A stretch of DNA of 36,304 nucleotides, taken from assembly GCA_945904015.1 (NCBI GenBank), contig CAMDPK010000071.1, positions 1 through 36,304 on the forward strand, given 5' to 3'. The DNA is from Candidatus Kuenenia stuttgartensis. GTDB lineage: Bacteria; Planctomycetota; Planctomycetia; Planctomycetales; Planctomycetaceae. The position numbers were made by a program, and so were the translations under genes. Of the stretch, positions 24,470-33,800 are shown one piece after another; the stretch's first letter is position 1; the number at the start of each line of letters is the position of its first letter. The notes below the pieces were generated by a model. The model searched no databases. It saw nothing but the letters and a program-made list of their open reading frames with translations, and was not told the origin of the DNA.

Positions 24470-25783
24470 ATGTTGACGCTCTTTTCGCGACACGCACATC
24501 CGAACTGTGACGGCATCGGCCGTCGTGACTTTCTGAAAATCGGCGGGTTGGGATTGGGTGGGTTTGGCCTGCCGCAGTTGTTGGCGGCTCGCGAGCAAGC
24601 GGCCAAGAGCGGCAAGTCGGTCAAAGACACTTCGGTCGTTTGGCTGTGGCTCGGCGGTGGCCCGACGCACGTCGAAACGTTCGACCCAAAGATGTCGGCT
24701 CCGGTTGAATACCGCAGTGTGACCGGCGAGGCCACGACCTCGGTGCCGGGCATCTCGATCGGCGGACAGTTCGAAAAGATCGCTTCGCAGGCCGAACACT
24801 TCGCCTTCGTCCGGTCGTTCGCGCACACAAACAGCGGTCACGGTGGCGGCACGCATTTTCTGATGACCGGCTACGACAACCGCATGGTCGACAACGGCGG
24901 CCAGCCGAATCGGCCGTCGCTCGGTTCGATCACTGCTCGCGTGCGCGGAGCCAATCACAAAGAAACCGGGATGCCGACCTATGTGCGAATGGACGGCATC
25001 GGGGCTGACGGCCCGGCATTTCTGGGTACGGCCTACGCTCCGTTTGGAACGAACAACCAAGCCAAGACGAACATGTCGTTACGGACCTCGCTCGAACGAG
25101 TCGAAGATCGCCGCGCGTTGCTCGACGGTTTCGATCGCTTCCAGCGCGATGCGGATCGCACCGGCTTGATGTCCGGATTGGATGCCTTCGAGAAGCAAGC
25201 TTTCAACCTGGTGCTCGGCAACGCGACCGATGCGTTTGATCTCAAGAAAGAGGACAGCAAAGTTGTCTCACGCTACGGCAAAGGATTGGGCGAGCAACTG
25301 TTGATCGCTCGCCGACTGTGCGAGAAGGGTTGCGGCTTCGTGACGCTGAACTACGGCGGCTGGGACATGCACGGCAACATTTTGCAGAGCATGAAAGGCC
25401 GAGCACCGATGTTGGATCACGCCGTCGCGACGTTCGTGCAAGACGTGCAGGAACGCGGCTTGGGCGAAAATATCCTGCTGGTCATCAGCGGCGAATTCGG
25501 ACGCACCCCCAAGATCAATCGCAACGCCGGGCGAGATCACTGGGCTCCGCTCAGCACGCTCGCACTGTCTGGCGGCGGACTGAAAATGGGACAAGTCGTC
25601 GGCGAATCCGACTCGAAGGTCACTCGTCCGCAGACCCGTCCGATCACGCCACAGGACTTGATGGCCACGGTCTTCGACGTGCTCGGCATCGAACTGCAAA
25701 CACAGTTCATCAATCAAGGGGGCCGACCCGTTTTCATGGTCGAGAACGGCAAACCGATCCCAGAATTGACGACCCTGGCTTGA
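24470..25783 (+). CDS. DUF1501 protein with Tat signal
   Basis: 437 residues. The twin-arginine motif GRRDFLKIGGLGLGGFGLPQLLAA lies at about 17-40. The rest is a full-length DUF1501 domain: SVVWLWLGGGPTHVETFDPK, SFAHTNSGHGGGTHFLMTGYDN, GWDMHGNI, and LLVISGEFGRTPKINRNAGRDHWAP, the last resembling the metal-binding block of alkaline-phosphatase-like sulfatase folds. AAAGGAG lies 9 nt upstream. DUF1501 proteins are normally encoded next to PSCyt1/DUF1549/DUF1553 proteins and are thought to work with them in the periplasm; the enzymatic activity is not established. Here the nearest such partner is at 12253-14748, separated by the accessory zone. A hairpin terminator follows the stop. Confidence 0.93.
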   Translation: MLTLFSRHAHPNCDGIGRRDFLKIGGLGLGGFGLPQLLAAREQAAKSGKSVKDTSVVWLWLGGGPTHVETFDPKMSAPVEYRSVTGEATTSVPGISIGGQFEKIASQAEHFAFVRSFAHTNSGHGGGTHFLMTGYDNRMVDNGGQPNRPSLGSITARVRGANHKETGMPTYVRMDGIGADGPAFLGTAYAPFGTNNQAKTNMSLRTSLERVEDRRALLDGFDRFQRDADRTGLMSGLDAFEKQAFNLVLGNATDAFDLKKEDSKVVSRYGKGLGEQLLIARRLCEKGCGFVTLNYGGWDMHGNILQSMKGRAPMLDHAVATFVQDVQERGLGENILLVISGEFGRTPKINRNAGRDHWAPLSTLALSGGGLKMGQVVGESDSKVTRPQTRPITPQDLMATVFDVLGIELQTQFINQGGRPVFMVENGKPIPELTTLA

Positions 25784-25811
25784 GCCGCAACAGACAAGCC
25801 AATCAAAACAG

Positions 25812-25850
25812 AACAGCCCGGCGACGACAGAGTCACCGGGCTGTTTTTGT
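25812..25850 (+). terminator. Rho-independent terminator after DUF1501
   Basis: Stem AACAGCCCGG (25812-25821) pairs with CCGGGCTGTT (25836-25845) around a 14-nt loop, followed by TTTTG on the plus strand. It lies 29 nt after the DUF1501 stop and could also act for the convergent carbonic anhydrase gene. Confidence 0.85.
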
Positions 25851-25886
25851 TGGCTGACCGTGTGGGCGAATCACTCGGTCTCCGGT

Positions 25887-26558
25887 CTATTTTCGAAGCA
25901 TCGGATTGTCGATGACTCGTCGTGCCGTTGTGGCCGAATTGGCGGCATTGAGCGGTTCGAAACGGCAATCCTTGTGTGAGTAGGCCAGCACCTCGCCAGT
26001 TTCGAGATGATAGACCCAGGCGTGTAGAGTCAGTTCGCCGCGTTGCAATTTCACGGCGACGGCGGGGTGCGTCTGGATGTTTTCGATCTGCACGAGGACA
26101 TGTTCCTGCACGGCGATCTCGACCAGTGCGTCGCCGGTGGCGTGTGTGTAGTTCTCGGCAATGATCCGCCGAGTTGTCTCGGCGTGCCGCAGCCAGCGGC
26201 TCACGAGCGGCAGGGCTGCCGCCTTCTCTGGCTGAAGCAGCGCTTGAACGGCTCCACACCGCGAGTGTCCGCAGATGACAATGTCGCGCACGCTGAGAGC
26301 CGCGACCGCGTACTCAATCGTCGCGGCCTCGCCGCCATTTGAGGCTCCGTATGCCGGCACGATGTTGCCGGCGTTCCGCAACACGAACAACTCGCCCGGA
26401 CCGGACTGCGTGATGAGATTCGGATCGACTCGCGAATCGGAGCAGGTCACGAACAACGCGCTCGGACTTTGTCCCGCGACGAGCTTGTCGAAGAAGTCTC
26501 GCTCTCGCTGAAAAACTTGCGATTGAAACTGATGCATGCCAGACAGCAAGTGTTCCAT
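25887..26558 (-). CDS. Beta-class carbonic anhydrase
   Basis: 223 residues, normal for the class. Zinc ligands are visible as C39 and D41 in CSDSR, then H98 and C101 in GHSRCG; D41-R43 is the conserved dyad. Other family blocks are GELFVLRNAGNIVP, SLEYAV-like ATIEYAVAAL, and the tail HAWVYHLETGEVLAY. It interconverts CO2 and bicarbonate in the cytoplasm. GAGGAT lies close before the ATG. It is transcribed divergently from the MoaB-type gene and convergently to DUF1501; no operon partner is seen. Bacterial beta-CAs supply bicarbonate for carboxylases, and nothing here points to a more specific role. Confidence 0.95.
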   Translation of the reverse strand: MEHLLSGMHQFQSQVFQRERDFFDKLVAGQSPSALFVTCSDSRVDPNLITQSGPGELFVLRNAGNIVPAYGASNGGEAATIEYAVAALSVRDIVICGHSRCGAVQALLQPEKAAALPLVSRWLRHAETTRRIIAENYTHATGDALVEIAVQEHVLVQIENIQTHPAVAVKLQRGELTLHAWVYHLETGEVLAYSHKDCRFEPLNAANSATTARRVIDNPMLRK

Positions 26559-26697
26559 GACAATCCTCGACGCGATGGGGACAGGCAGCAGTGTGTCGAG
26601 TTCGCAAGCGACGGCAAGTCACTCATTGGAAAGAGGGTTGAAACTTCACGCCCAGCGGCGACACTCAGAGGCACACCTTCCCATTGCCGAGGACGAT

Positions 26698-27234
26698 ATG
26701 CCAAACGAATCGAGCTTTCAGGATCACGCCACCGAATCATCCAGTGTCGGCTCATTGGGCTTCGCGGTCATCACGCTGTCCGACACACGCACCGATGCCA
26801 CCGACATGAGCGGAAAATTCATCAAGAACGCGCTCACCGAAGCCGGACACAAAGTGCCGTATTACCGCGTCCTCAAAGAAGACCGCGTGAAGATCAAGTC
26901 GACGCTACAGGATTGCCTGGCCGATCCGGAAGTCGCCATCGTCATCACCAACGGCGGAACCGGCATCGCGTCCCGCGATTCGACGATCGAGGTGCTGGCC
27001 TCGGTTCTCGACAAGCAGCTTGACGGATTCGGCGAGCTGTTCCGAATGCTGTCGTACCAAGAGATCGGCCCGGCGGCGATGATGAGCCGCGCCCTGGCCG
27101 GCATCGCGAAGAACCGAGTGCTCTTCGCGATCCCCGGCTCGACGAACGCGGTCCGGCTGGCGATGGAAAAACTCATCCTGCCGCAGGCCGGACATGTTTA
27201 TTGGGAACTCAACAAGCACTTGCGCGCGAAGTAG
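26698..27234 (+). CDS. moaB: MoaB/Mog family molybdenum cofactor protein
   Basis: 178 residues from the ATG at 26698, which has GAGG 5 nt upstream; the earlier in-frame start (26536) would overlap the carbonic anhydrase gene and has no homology. The fold is that of MoCF_biosynth: FAVITLSDTRTDATDMSGKFIKNALTEAGH, VAIVITNGGTGIASRDSTIEVL (about 80-100, the cofactor-binding GGTG loop), MLSYQEIGPAAMMSRALAG and FAIPGSTNAVRLAMEKLILPQAGH. MoaB/MogA adenylate molybdopterin before metal insertion. No other molybdopterin genes are nearby. The TAG stop (27232-27234) is part of the GTAG of a REP pair. Confidence 0.92.
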   Translation: MPNESSFQDHATESSSVGSLGFAVITLSDTRTDATDMSGKFIKNALTEAGHKVPYYRVLKEDRVKIKSTLQDCLADPEVAIVITNGGTGIASRDSTIEVLASVLDKQLDGFGELFRMLSYQEIGPAAMMSRALAGIAKNRVLFAIPGSTNAVRLAMEKLILPQAGHVYWELNKHLRAK

Positions 27235-27355
27235 CCCTGTCGCTCCGCGACAGGAAAGCCGAACGCTTCTCCGACTCCGTCCGCACGACCAGACCGCAAT
27301 GCCTATCGGCGTTCGCTGTGCGCTCGGCATACCTCTCGCGGAGCGAGAGGGCTAC
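27231..27355. repeat. REP pair between convergent genes, both stops embedded
   Basis: GTAG (27231-27234), then hairpin CCTGTCGC-TCC-GCGACAGG (27236-27254); at the other end hairpin CCTCTCGC-GGA-GCGAGAGG (27332-27350), then CTAC (27352-27355). The two stems differ (TGT versus TCT) but each is internally paired. The left GTAG provides the MoaB stop; the right CTAC provides the hydrolase stop on the minus strand. The centre has weak inverted symmetry (GCCGAACGC against GCGTTCG). Confidence 0.88.
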
Positions 27356-29730
27356 TTGGGCTTCGGCCAGTTCAGGTGCCGGTGCAGGAACTCGTAGGTC
27401 TGTACGCCGTTGATTTTGTGCGGGCCGTTGAAGACCTCCATCTCGGTCTGGTCGCCGATGCCCAGTTTGTCGTAGTGGCGTTTGACCTTCGAGAACTCCC
27501 ACGCGACCCATTCGTCCGGGGCGACACCGTCGTCGTGACCGCGCTCGACCATGAATGGCCGCGGAGTCATCAAGTACGACAGCTCGGCGTAGTTCGCGAA
27601 GTGCCCCATGTTCCACTCGAAGATTTCGTACTCGCCGGTGAAGACATAACTGTAGCCGTCCTCGTCGGACGTATTCTTCTTGACCCACTCGTTGTAGTCC
27701 GCCGAGCAAATCGAGAGGCAGTACCCCGGCCGCTTTTCGCCCGGCACGAGCATCGGTGGGACGCGCACCGCCGTCTTACCGCCGTAGGACAGTCCGTAAA
27801 ACGCCAGCCGCGATGGATCGACGAACGGCAGCGAGGCGAGCCAATCCAACGTCCGCTGATGCTGCGGAATGATGTAGCTGAACAGCGACCGCTTGAGCGG
27901 ATTCGATTTTCGTTGCAACGTGCGGAAGCGGTCCTGGCCGCGATACGGATTCTGCGGCGCGTAGGTGATGAAACCACGCTTGCAAAGCTCCGACGCAAAT
28001 GCCGAATAATATTTGAAGCCGTCCACGTCCTTGCGGATCGTGTCCACCGGCACACCTTCCAAGCCGTGCTGGCAGACGACGACCGGTCGCTTTTCGCCGG
28101 GTTTCAGATTGTTCGGAATCAAAAGCACGCCGCCAGCGATCACGTCCGGGTACACGTCGAGCACCACTTCATACGCCTTGTAAGGCATGTTCGGCTCGAC
28201 GTTCGTGAAGACGCGCGTGCGCGGATTGAGCGGCATCGTCGGTTCCGGCAGCTTGCCAATCATCTCGGCGTAGACGAATTGCCTCAACTCGTCGGCGGTT
28301 GCCACCCAATCCGCCACCGAGGTCCGTTTGACCTTCGACCAAAGTTGATCGCGCACCTTCGGGCTGAGCCGCAGAAGGTTCTGCGTGAAGACGGTCATCT
28401 CTTTGATTTGGCTTTGTTGCCGAACCGTCGCATCCGTGAAGACCTTCACGTCGGACAATTCTTTGCCGGCTGCGGCGAGCTGCGCGACGTTCAAGTCTTT
28501 GAGAAACTCGGTCAGCACAAGATCGGTTCCGGCTGGGCCGTCCCCTTCGCCGCTGGACCGAAAGAAGAGTTTATCGCTGGCCTTGAGCTTCTCAAAATGC
28601 GGCTTGGCTCGATCGACTTCCAATCGAACGGAGGCCAAGGTCGCGGTTTGAATCTTGCCGGGGGCAGCACCACCGCGACGTCCCTGCTTCGGAGCCGCTG
28701 GACCTTTCGATTCGGAAACCCCCGCCGCTTCAATGACCAGCGACCGCGGAGCGATCAAGCTCGCCAGTTCCGCGTCGCCGAATTCGGTGAGCAACGCCCA
28801 GACGTTGCGATAAATCGGCTCTTCCCAGACAGCCTCACGCTGTTGGAAGTAGCCGGAGACCAGCACCGCGTCGATGCGCGGATCGGACGCTCCGGAATAC
28901 AACGCCAACAAACCTCCCTCGCCAATGCCGGCCACGCCGATCGGCAAGTCGCGTTTGTCCGCTTCGTTCAACCGCGTGAAGATGTCGACCGCCGCGAGCA
29001 CTTTTTGCACTTCGTAGCCGATGACGTGCCGGCCCATCTCGAAGGCCATGCGATAGACGTACTCGCGGTGCGACTGATTCGTGAAGGCGACGTACGGGCT
29101 GCCGGCGAATGTGTCGTCGCGGCTGATGAGCGTCGGGATCAGCACTTGCACGCCATTCTCCGCCAGCCGCTTCGCAATCAGCGACTTCGGATCGACTCCC
29201 GCTGCGAGACCGGCAAATTGTTCGGGAGTCCAATCCGCATCCGGCAAGACGACCGCGCGAGCTTTCAATTCCTTGGTCGGCTGTAACAGCAACCCCTCAG
29301 CGGTGATTCCCGCCAAGACTTGCCACCGCACCGCATGGATTTCGAAGCCGTCGCCGGCGGCGACTTTCGAGCCATGCTCGGTGGTCACCAGAAACTCGAT
29401 CGTCGAATTGGCAACACGCGGATCGACCGCACCGATGTTCGTGAGGAATCGCTGCCGGTTCGCGGAAACACTCTTTGAGTATGCCTCGGCTGACGAGTAA
29501 TCCCGTTTCCACATCGCCTCGCGGCGCTTCGGTGACTCTTCCAACTCTCGCAGCGCGAACTTGTCGATGCCGTTGACCATCACGACATCCAGCGGATCGG
29601 ACATCACGAGTTTTTGCGTTCCCGGAATTCGATCCGCCTCATCAGCCCATCCCATCGGCCCGAAGACGAGCGATCCCCACAGAAGTCCCGCAATCCAAAG
29701 TTTACAATCCCGCGCATGTTGCCGACTCAT
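27352..29730 (-). CDS. Secreted tandem alpha/beta hydrolase
   Basis: 792 residues with a signal peptide (about 1-29, LWIAGLLWGSLVFGPMGWA). There are two hydrolase-like halves. The first (about 110-400) has VVLPDADWTPEQ and the elbow GVAGIGEGGLLAL, in which the usual serine is glutamate (E271), so it is probably non-catalytic. The second (about 490-790) has VVVCQHGLEGVPVD (oxyanion region), the nucleophile elbow YGLSYGGKTAVR with S648, the acid in the VERGHDDGVAPDEW region, and a histidine in NGPHKINGVQT near the end. This resembles acetyl-xylan-esterase/dienelactone-hydrolase-type carbohydrate esterases of planctomycetes. It probably removes acyl groups from polysaccharides in the periplasm. 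A GAGG precedes the ATG. The stop codon lies in a REP element. Confidence 0.85.
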   Translation of the reverse strand: MSRQHARDCKLWIAGLLWGSLVFGPMGWADEADRIPGTQKLVMSDPLDVVMVNGIDKFALRELEESPKRREAMWKRDYSSAEAYSKSVSANRQRFLTNIGAVDPRVANSTIEFLVTTEHGSKVAAGDGFEIHAVRWQVLAGITAEGLLLQPTKELKARAVVLPDADWTPEQFAGLAAGVDPKSLIAKRLAENGVQVLIPTLISRDDTFAGSPYVAFTNQSHREYVYRMAFEMGRHVIGYEVQKVLAAVDIFTRLNEADKRDLPIGVAGIGEGGLLALYSGASDPRIDAVLVSGYFQQREAVWEEPIYRNVWALLTEFGDAELASLIAPRSLVIEAAGVSESKGPAAPKQGRRGGAAPGKIQTATLASVRLEVDRAKPHFEKLKASDKLFFRSSGEGDGPAGTDLVLTEFLKDLNVAQLAAAGKELSDVKVFTDATVRQQSQIKEMTVFTQNLLRLSPKVRDQLWSKVKRTSVADWVATADELRQFVYAEMIGKLPEPTMPLNPRTRVFTNVEPNMPYKAYEVVLDVYPDVIAGGVLLIPNNLKPGEKRPVVVCQHGLEGVPVDTIRKDVDGFKYYSAFASELCKRGFITYAPQNPYRGQDRFRTLQRKSNPLKRSLFSYIIPQHQRTLDWLASLPFVDPSRLAFYGLSYGGKTAVRVPPMLVPGEKRPGYCLSICSADYNEWVKKNTSDEDGYSYVFTGEYEIFEWNMGHFANYAELSYLMTPRPFMVERGHDDGVAPDEWVAWEFSKVKRHYDKLGIGDQTEMEVFNGPHKINGVQTYEFLHRHLNWPKPK

Positions 29731-29887
29731 GGTGACCTCATCGAAGGTGGTTGAAGGGGATGACTCACTCAGCCCAAATGGCCGAGATGCGACATTGCAC
29801 TCCTTCGGTCAGAGAACGGCAAGTTTCACGACGATTTGAAATTGGATTGCGATTCGAGCATGGCCAGCCTCACTCGCCCCTGCCAAT

Positions 29888-29924
29888 GAAAAGACCTTCG
29901 GGCTTTTCAGCTCGAAGGTCTTTG
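29888..29924 (-). terminator. Hairpin terminator after the small lipoprotein gene
   Basis: Stem AAAGACCTTCG (29890-29900) pairs with CGAAGGTCTTT (29913-29923). On the minus strand the hairpin is followed by TTTTC. It lies about 30 nt beyond the lipoprotein stop. Confidence 0.75.
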
Positions 29925-29955
29925 ATTGTGAATTCGGTCGATTCTTAGCCAACCA

Positions 29956-30252
29956 CTATTCCTTCTTCTCAGCCGGGGCATCGCCCTCTTTCTTCTCGGC
30001 CGGAGCGTCGCCTTCCTTCTTCTCAGCCGGGGCATCGCCCTCTTTCTTCTCGGCTGCGGCGTCGCCTTCCTTCTTCTCGCCGCCTGCCGCATCACCGGCA
30101 CCGGCTGGCTTATTCTTCTCCATCATTTCCGTCATCTTCGACGGGTCGGGCATCACGGGGGGAGTAGTACTGGGGCTGCTACTGCCGCCATCTCCACAAC
30201 CGATCGCGAACGCAACCATGCCACATCCCAGCAACATCGCCAGCTTCTTCAT
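29956..30252 (-). CDS. Small lipoprotein with 9-residue charged repeats
   Basis: 98 residues from the ATG at 30252 (AGGGGA about 7 nt upstream); a longer frame to 30516 lacks support. The N-terminus MKKLAMLLGCGMVAFAIGCGDGG is a lipoprotein signal with the likely lipidated cysteine in AIGC. A short Ser/Thr/Pro linker leads to MTEMMEKNKPAGAGDAAGG and then about four and a half copies of EKKEGDA(P/A)A. The tail is expected to be disordered and resembles the charged tail of the DUF4340 protein in composition. The function is unknown. It is a single gene with its own hairpin terminator. Confidence 0.8.
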   Translation of the reverse strand: MKKLAMLLGCGMVAFAIGCGDGGSSSPSTTPPVMPDPSKMTEMMEKNKPAGAGDAAGGEKKEGDAAAEKKEGDAPAEKKEGDAPAEKKEGDAPAEKKE

Positions 30253-30857
30253 AATCTTTCCCCTGTTGTTTGAAGTTCTCCGAAGGCCGACTCGCAGACG
30301 ACCTGCGGTTGATTCTCTTGGTCGCTTCGGGACGGTCACAAGATACACAGCTCTCGCCAAAAATTCCCGGCTGCGGCTCATCTCTTTTTTGCTCCCCAGA
30401 ATCTGACCGGACGAGGCGCAAGCAATGCGAACGCGGGAACTTGGTTTCCAACGTCCCCATTCAGAGGACAACCGGTCATTTGTCAAAAGCGGTAATTCGT
30501 AGACCTTGGGCGACATCGGCGGCTGGCAACTGGTCTAGCGAAGACCGAGAAGGCTAAGGGCCAACTCCGCCATGAGTTGCGCCGAGCCAACGGACTTGTC
30601 CTGCCGGCAAGCTCAGCGGAATCGGAAAAGTTTCACAGGACCACGTTGTTTCCACTCAACTTCGCCATTCGAACAGGCCGAAAACTCTGAGTAACCGTCA
30701 AAACCGGCAGCGTCACCATGTCTTTGCCGGACGGCCAATCCGCCCACGATCGAGTTTGAAGCACCCCGCCTCACCCAATGAGGCGACCAGTGGTGGTTCA
30801 GAACCCGAGGTGGGCCGAACAAGCCCCGACCCCCATCGGAACTGAGTGGAACGACCC
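30253..30857. other. 605-nt intergenic region before the giant secreted protein
   Basis: It separates two divergent genes and presumably carries both promoters and a long 5' leader. I see no convincing frame, no GTAG-type element and no terminator. Short antisense frames here overlap the giant gene's start and have no recognisable sequence. Confidence 0.5.
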
Positions 30858-33800
30858 ATGAACATGAAGCGTGCGAGATTCTGGCGGAATCTGCTGCTGT
30901 TCTCGGCGTTGTCTGGAGCGGCTTCGCTGCCCCAGACGCATGCCCAAGAAGGCGTATCGCGAGTTGGCGACGGCTCTGCCGGGCCAGGTTCGGCCGGCGT
31001 GCCGACACCGGAGGGCTTTGCTCCGTTGTCGCCGTCACCGTACATGCCGCTTGATCCGGGCTACAACTTCCCGCGACCAATGCCGCCCGGACTGCCCCCG
31101 GCGTCGGACTCGCTGCGAAATTCGCGGCGCGATTCGTTCGGACCGAGATTCGACATCGGTCAGTTTCTCGGCGACCGGTTGGGCGTGAATGACAACGACA
31201 CAAACTTCAACTTCTTGTTGCCGTACTTGATGGGCTCCGAGAACGACGTGATTTTCATTGACGGCCGTGGCGTCGCGACATCACTCGGTAAAGGCGCTGC
31301 CAGCGCCGGCATTGGCTTCCGATCTTACGATCCGACGTTCAATCGCCTGTTTGGCATTTCTGGCTGGGTGGACTACGACCAAGGTCACGCTCGCACCTAC
31401 CAACAGGCGGGCATCAGCTTCGAATCGCTCGGCACCTGGATGGATCTCCGCGTCAACGGCTACATCCCATTCGGGCGTGAATCGAATCTGGTTGGCAGTT
31501 CCACCGTCGGCGATCCGTTTTTCAGCGGTTCAGGGTTGTTCGTCAATCAGCGCCAGCTCACCGAGTCGGCCTATCGTGGCTTGGATGCAGAAATCGGCGG
31601 GCCGTTGCCGCTGTTGGGACGCTACGGCGTGTCCGGTTATGTCGGGGGTTACTGGCTGGATTCCAAAGCAGATGCGGTCGCCGCTGGTCCGCGCGTGCGG
31701 CTCGAAGCAAACGTCACTGACAACATGCGAGTCAGCATGATCGCGTCGGACGATCCAGTCTTTGGGACCAACGCCTGGGTCAACTTGAATCTGACGTTGC
31801 CGGATGGCCGGCCGCGGCGGTGGTTCCGACCCACAGAGGTGCAGGATCGCCTGCTCCGCACCGTCGAACGCAGCTACCGTGTGCAGACACATACACGAGC
31901 GGATTTGGTCCCGACACCGGTGTTTGTCCCAGTTCCCGGAACTCCGAACAATCCTCAAGGCGGTTTCCCCGGACAGCCCGTCCGCGTGATCTTCGTCGAC
32001 CCCGACCGGCTGACCAACGGCGACGGAACGCTGGAGAATCCGTTCAACACGTTCCAGGGTTTTGCCAACGTTGCCGCGAACACGTTGATCATTGTCGACG
32101 GCAGCCCGATCGATCGGCCGGTGACCGGGACTGTGTCGCTGTTCGCCGATCAGAAATTGCTGAGCACCTCGATCCTGGCGGCGGGCGGAGTGCAACTCGA
32201 CACGAATCTGGGCGTGATCACGCTGCCAAGCATCCCCGGTTTTGGCGACGCGATTCCGGTCTCTCCAATTCTGCAGAACCCCGCTGGCGGCACGCTTGTC
32301 ACGCTGGGTGGAAACAACATCGAAGTGGCGGGAATGACATTCGACGGCTCGACCAGCAACATCGCGATTCCCAACGCGACGGGTATTGCCGGATCGAACT
32401 TCTTGGACTTCAACATTCATCACAACACGTTCCGCGATTACTCGAACGCGGTCGTGATGTCGAACGCCCGAGGCGTCGGCCTGTTCCAGGCAAACACTCT
32501 GACCGGCACGCCGGGCGTTTCGGTCGACGGCTTCCGGCTGACGAATTCCGGTGTCGGAAGTTTGGACTTGTTCATCAACTCGTTTGAGCCGCCCGCCACA
32601 GGAGCAGGCTCCAGCCTGGTGGCGAGCGCGAACACATTCACCGGCAATGACAACGCCGGCATCAACATCACGGCTCGCAATCGAGCGGTCATCAACGCCC
32701 ACATCGTGGACAACACGATCAGCAACAACGGCCAAGGCATCATCTTGGATGCCGCAGCCACGCGCAGCGTCATCAACGCCGCGATCGTCAACAACACGAT
32801 CGACGGCAATCGCGGTGAGGATCGCAATCTCAACGGCATCCTCGATCCGGGCGAAGACCTCAATGGCGACGGCGTGTTGAATCCGGGCAACGGCGTGCTG
32901 CTGATGGCGAACGCTTCGACGCTCAATCTCGCGCAGCTTGGTGAAGACGTGAACTCCAACGGAGTTCTCGATCCGTCCGAGGACACGAACGGCAATGGTG
33001 TGTTCGATCTCAGCGAAGACACGAATGGCAACGGAGTTCTCGACGTCAGCGAAGACAAGAATGGCAACGGCATCCTGGATGCCGGCGAGGACACCAACGG
33101 CGACGGCCTGCTCGACACGATCACCGAAGACACGAATGGCAACGGCATCTTGGACGCGGGCGAGGACACCAACGGCGACGGCTTAATCACCACGAGGTTG
33201 ACCGAAGATACGAACGGCAACGGGAAGCTCGACCTCAGTGAAGACAAGAACGGCAACGGCAAGCTGGATGCCAGCGAGGACACGAACGGCAACGGTCGGT
33301 TGGACGGCGGATATTTCCTGGGCAACAACACCATCACCCGCAACACCGGAGACGGCGTCGCGGTTCAGAGCCTCAACAATTCGATCGTCAATCTGTTTGT
33401 GGTCGCCAACAACTTCGGCTCTCCCACGGATCATTCGACGGGCAATCGCGGACGCGGCCTGTCGATCACTGCGGACAGCGGTACGGTCAACGCCAACATC
33501 GGGTTCCTCCCGAACGAGGACAAGAATTTCAACGGAGTGCTCGACCTCAGCGAGGACACGAATGGCAATGGAATTCTGGATGCCGGTGAAGACGTGAACG
33601 GCAACGGAAGTCTGGACCTCAGCGAAGACACGAATGGCAACGGCATTTTCGATGGCGGCGATCCGCTCGACGCCAACCACTTCGTCGCCAACCGCGCGGG
33701 GGGTCTGTTCGTCGATCTCAGCGGGACTGCGGTCGGCAATATCGTGGCGATCAACAACACGATCACGGGTGTTGGCAGCGGCGGCTTGACATTCCAAATC

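Noticed and set aside
27376..29286. A 636-codon plus-strand open frame
   Set aside because: It lies wholly antisense to the hydrolase gene, has no recognisable domain and a composition (His/Arg/Val-rich) typical of shadow frames in GC-rich DNA.
30253..30857. Riboswitch or small RNA in the long leader
   Set aside because: No conserved riboswitch core or strong terminator could be recognised by eye.
32941..33310. CRISPR-like 36-bp repeat array
   Set aside because: Units are directly tandem with no unique spacers, keep a codon period and encode DxNxNGxLDxxE loops in an open frame.
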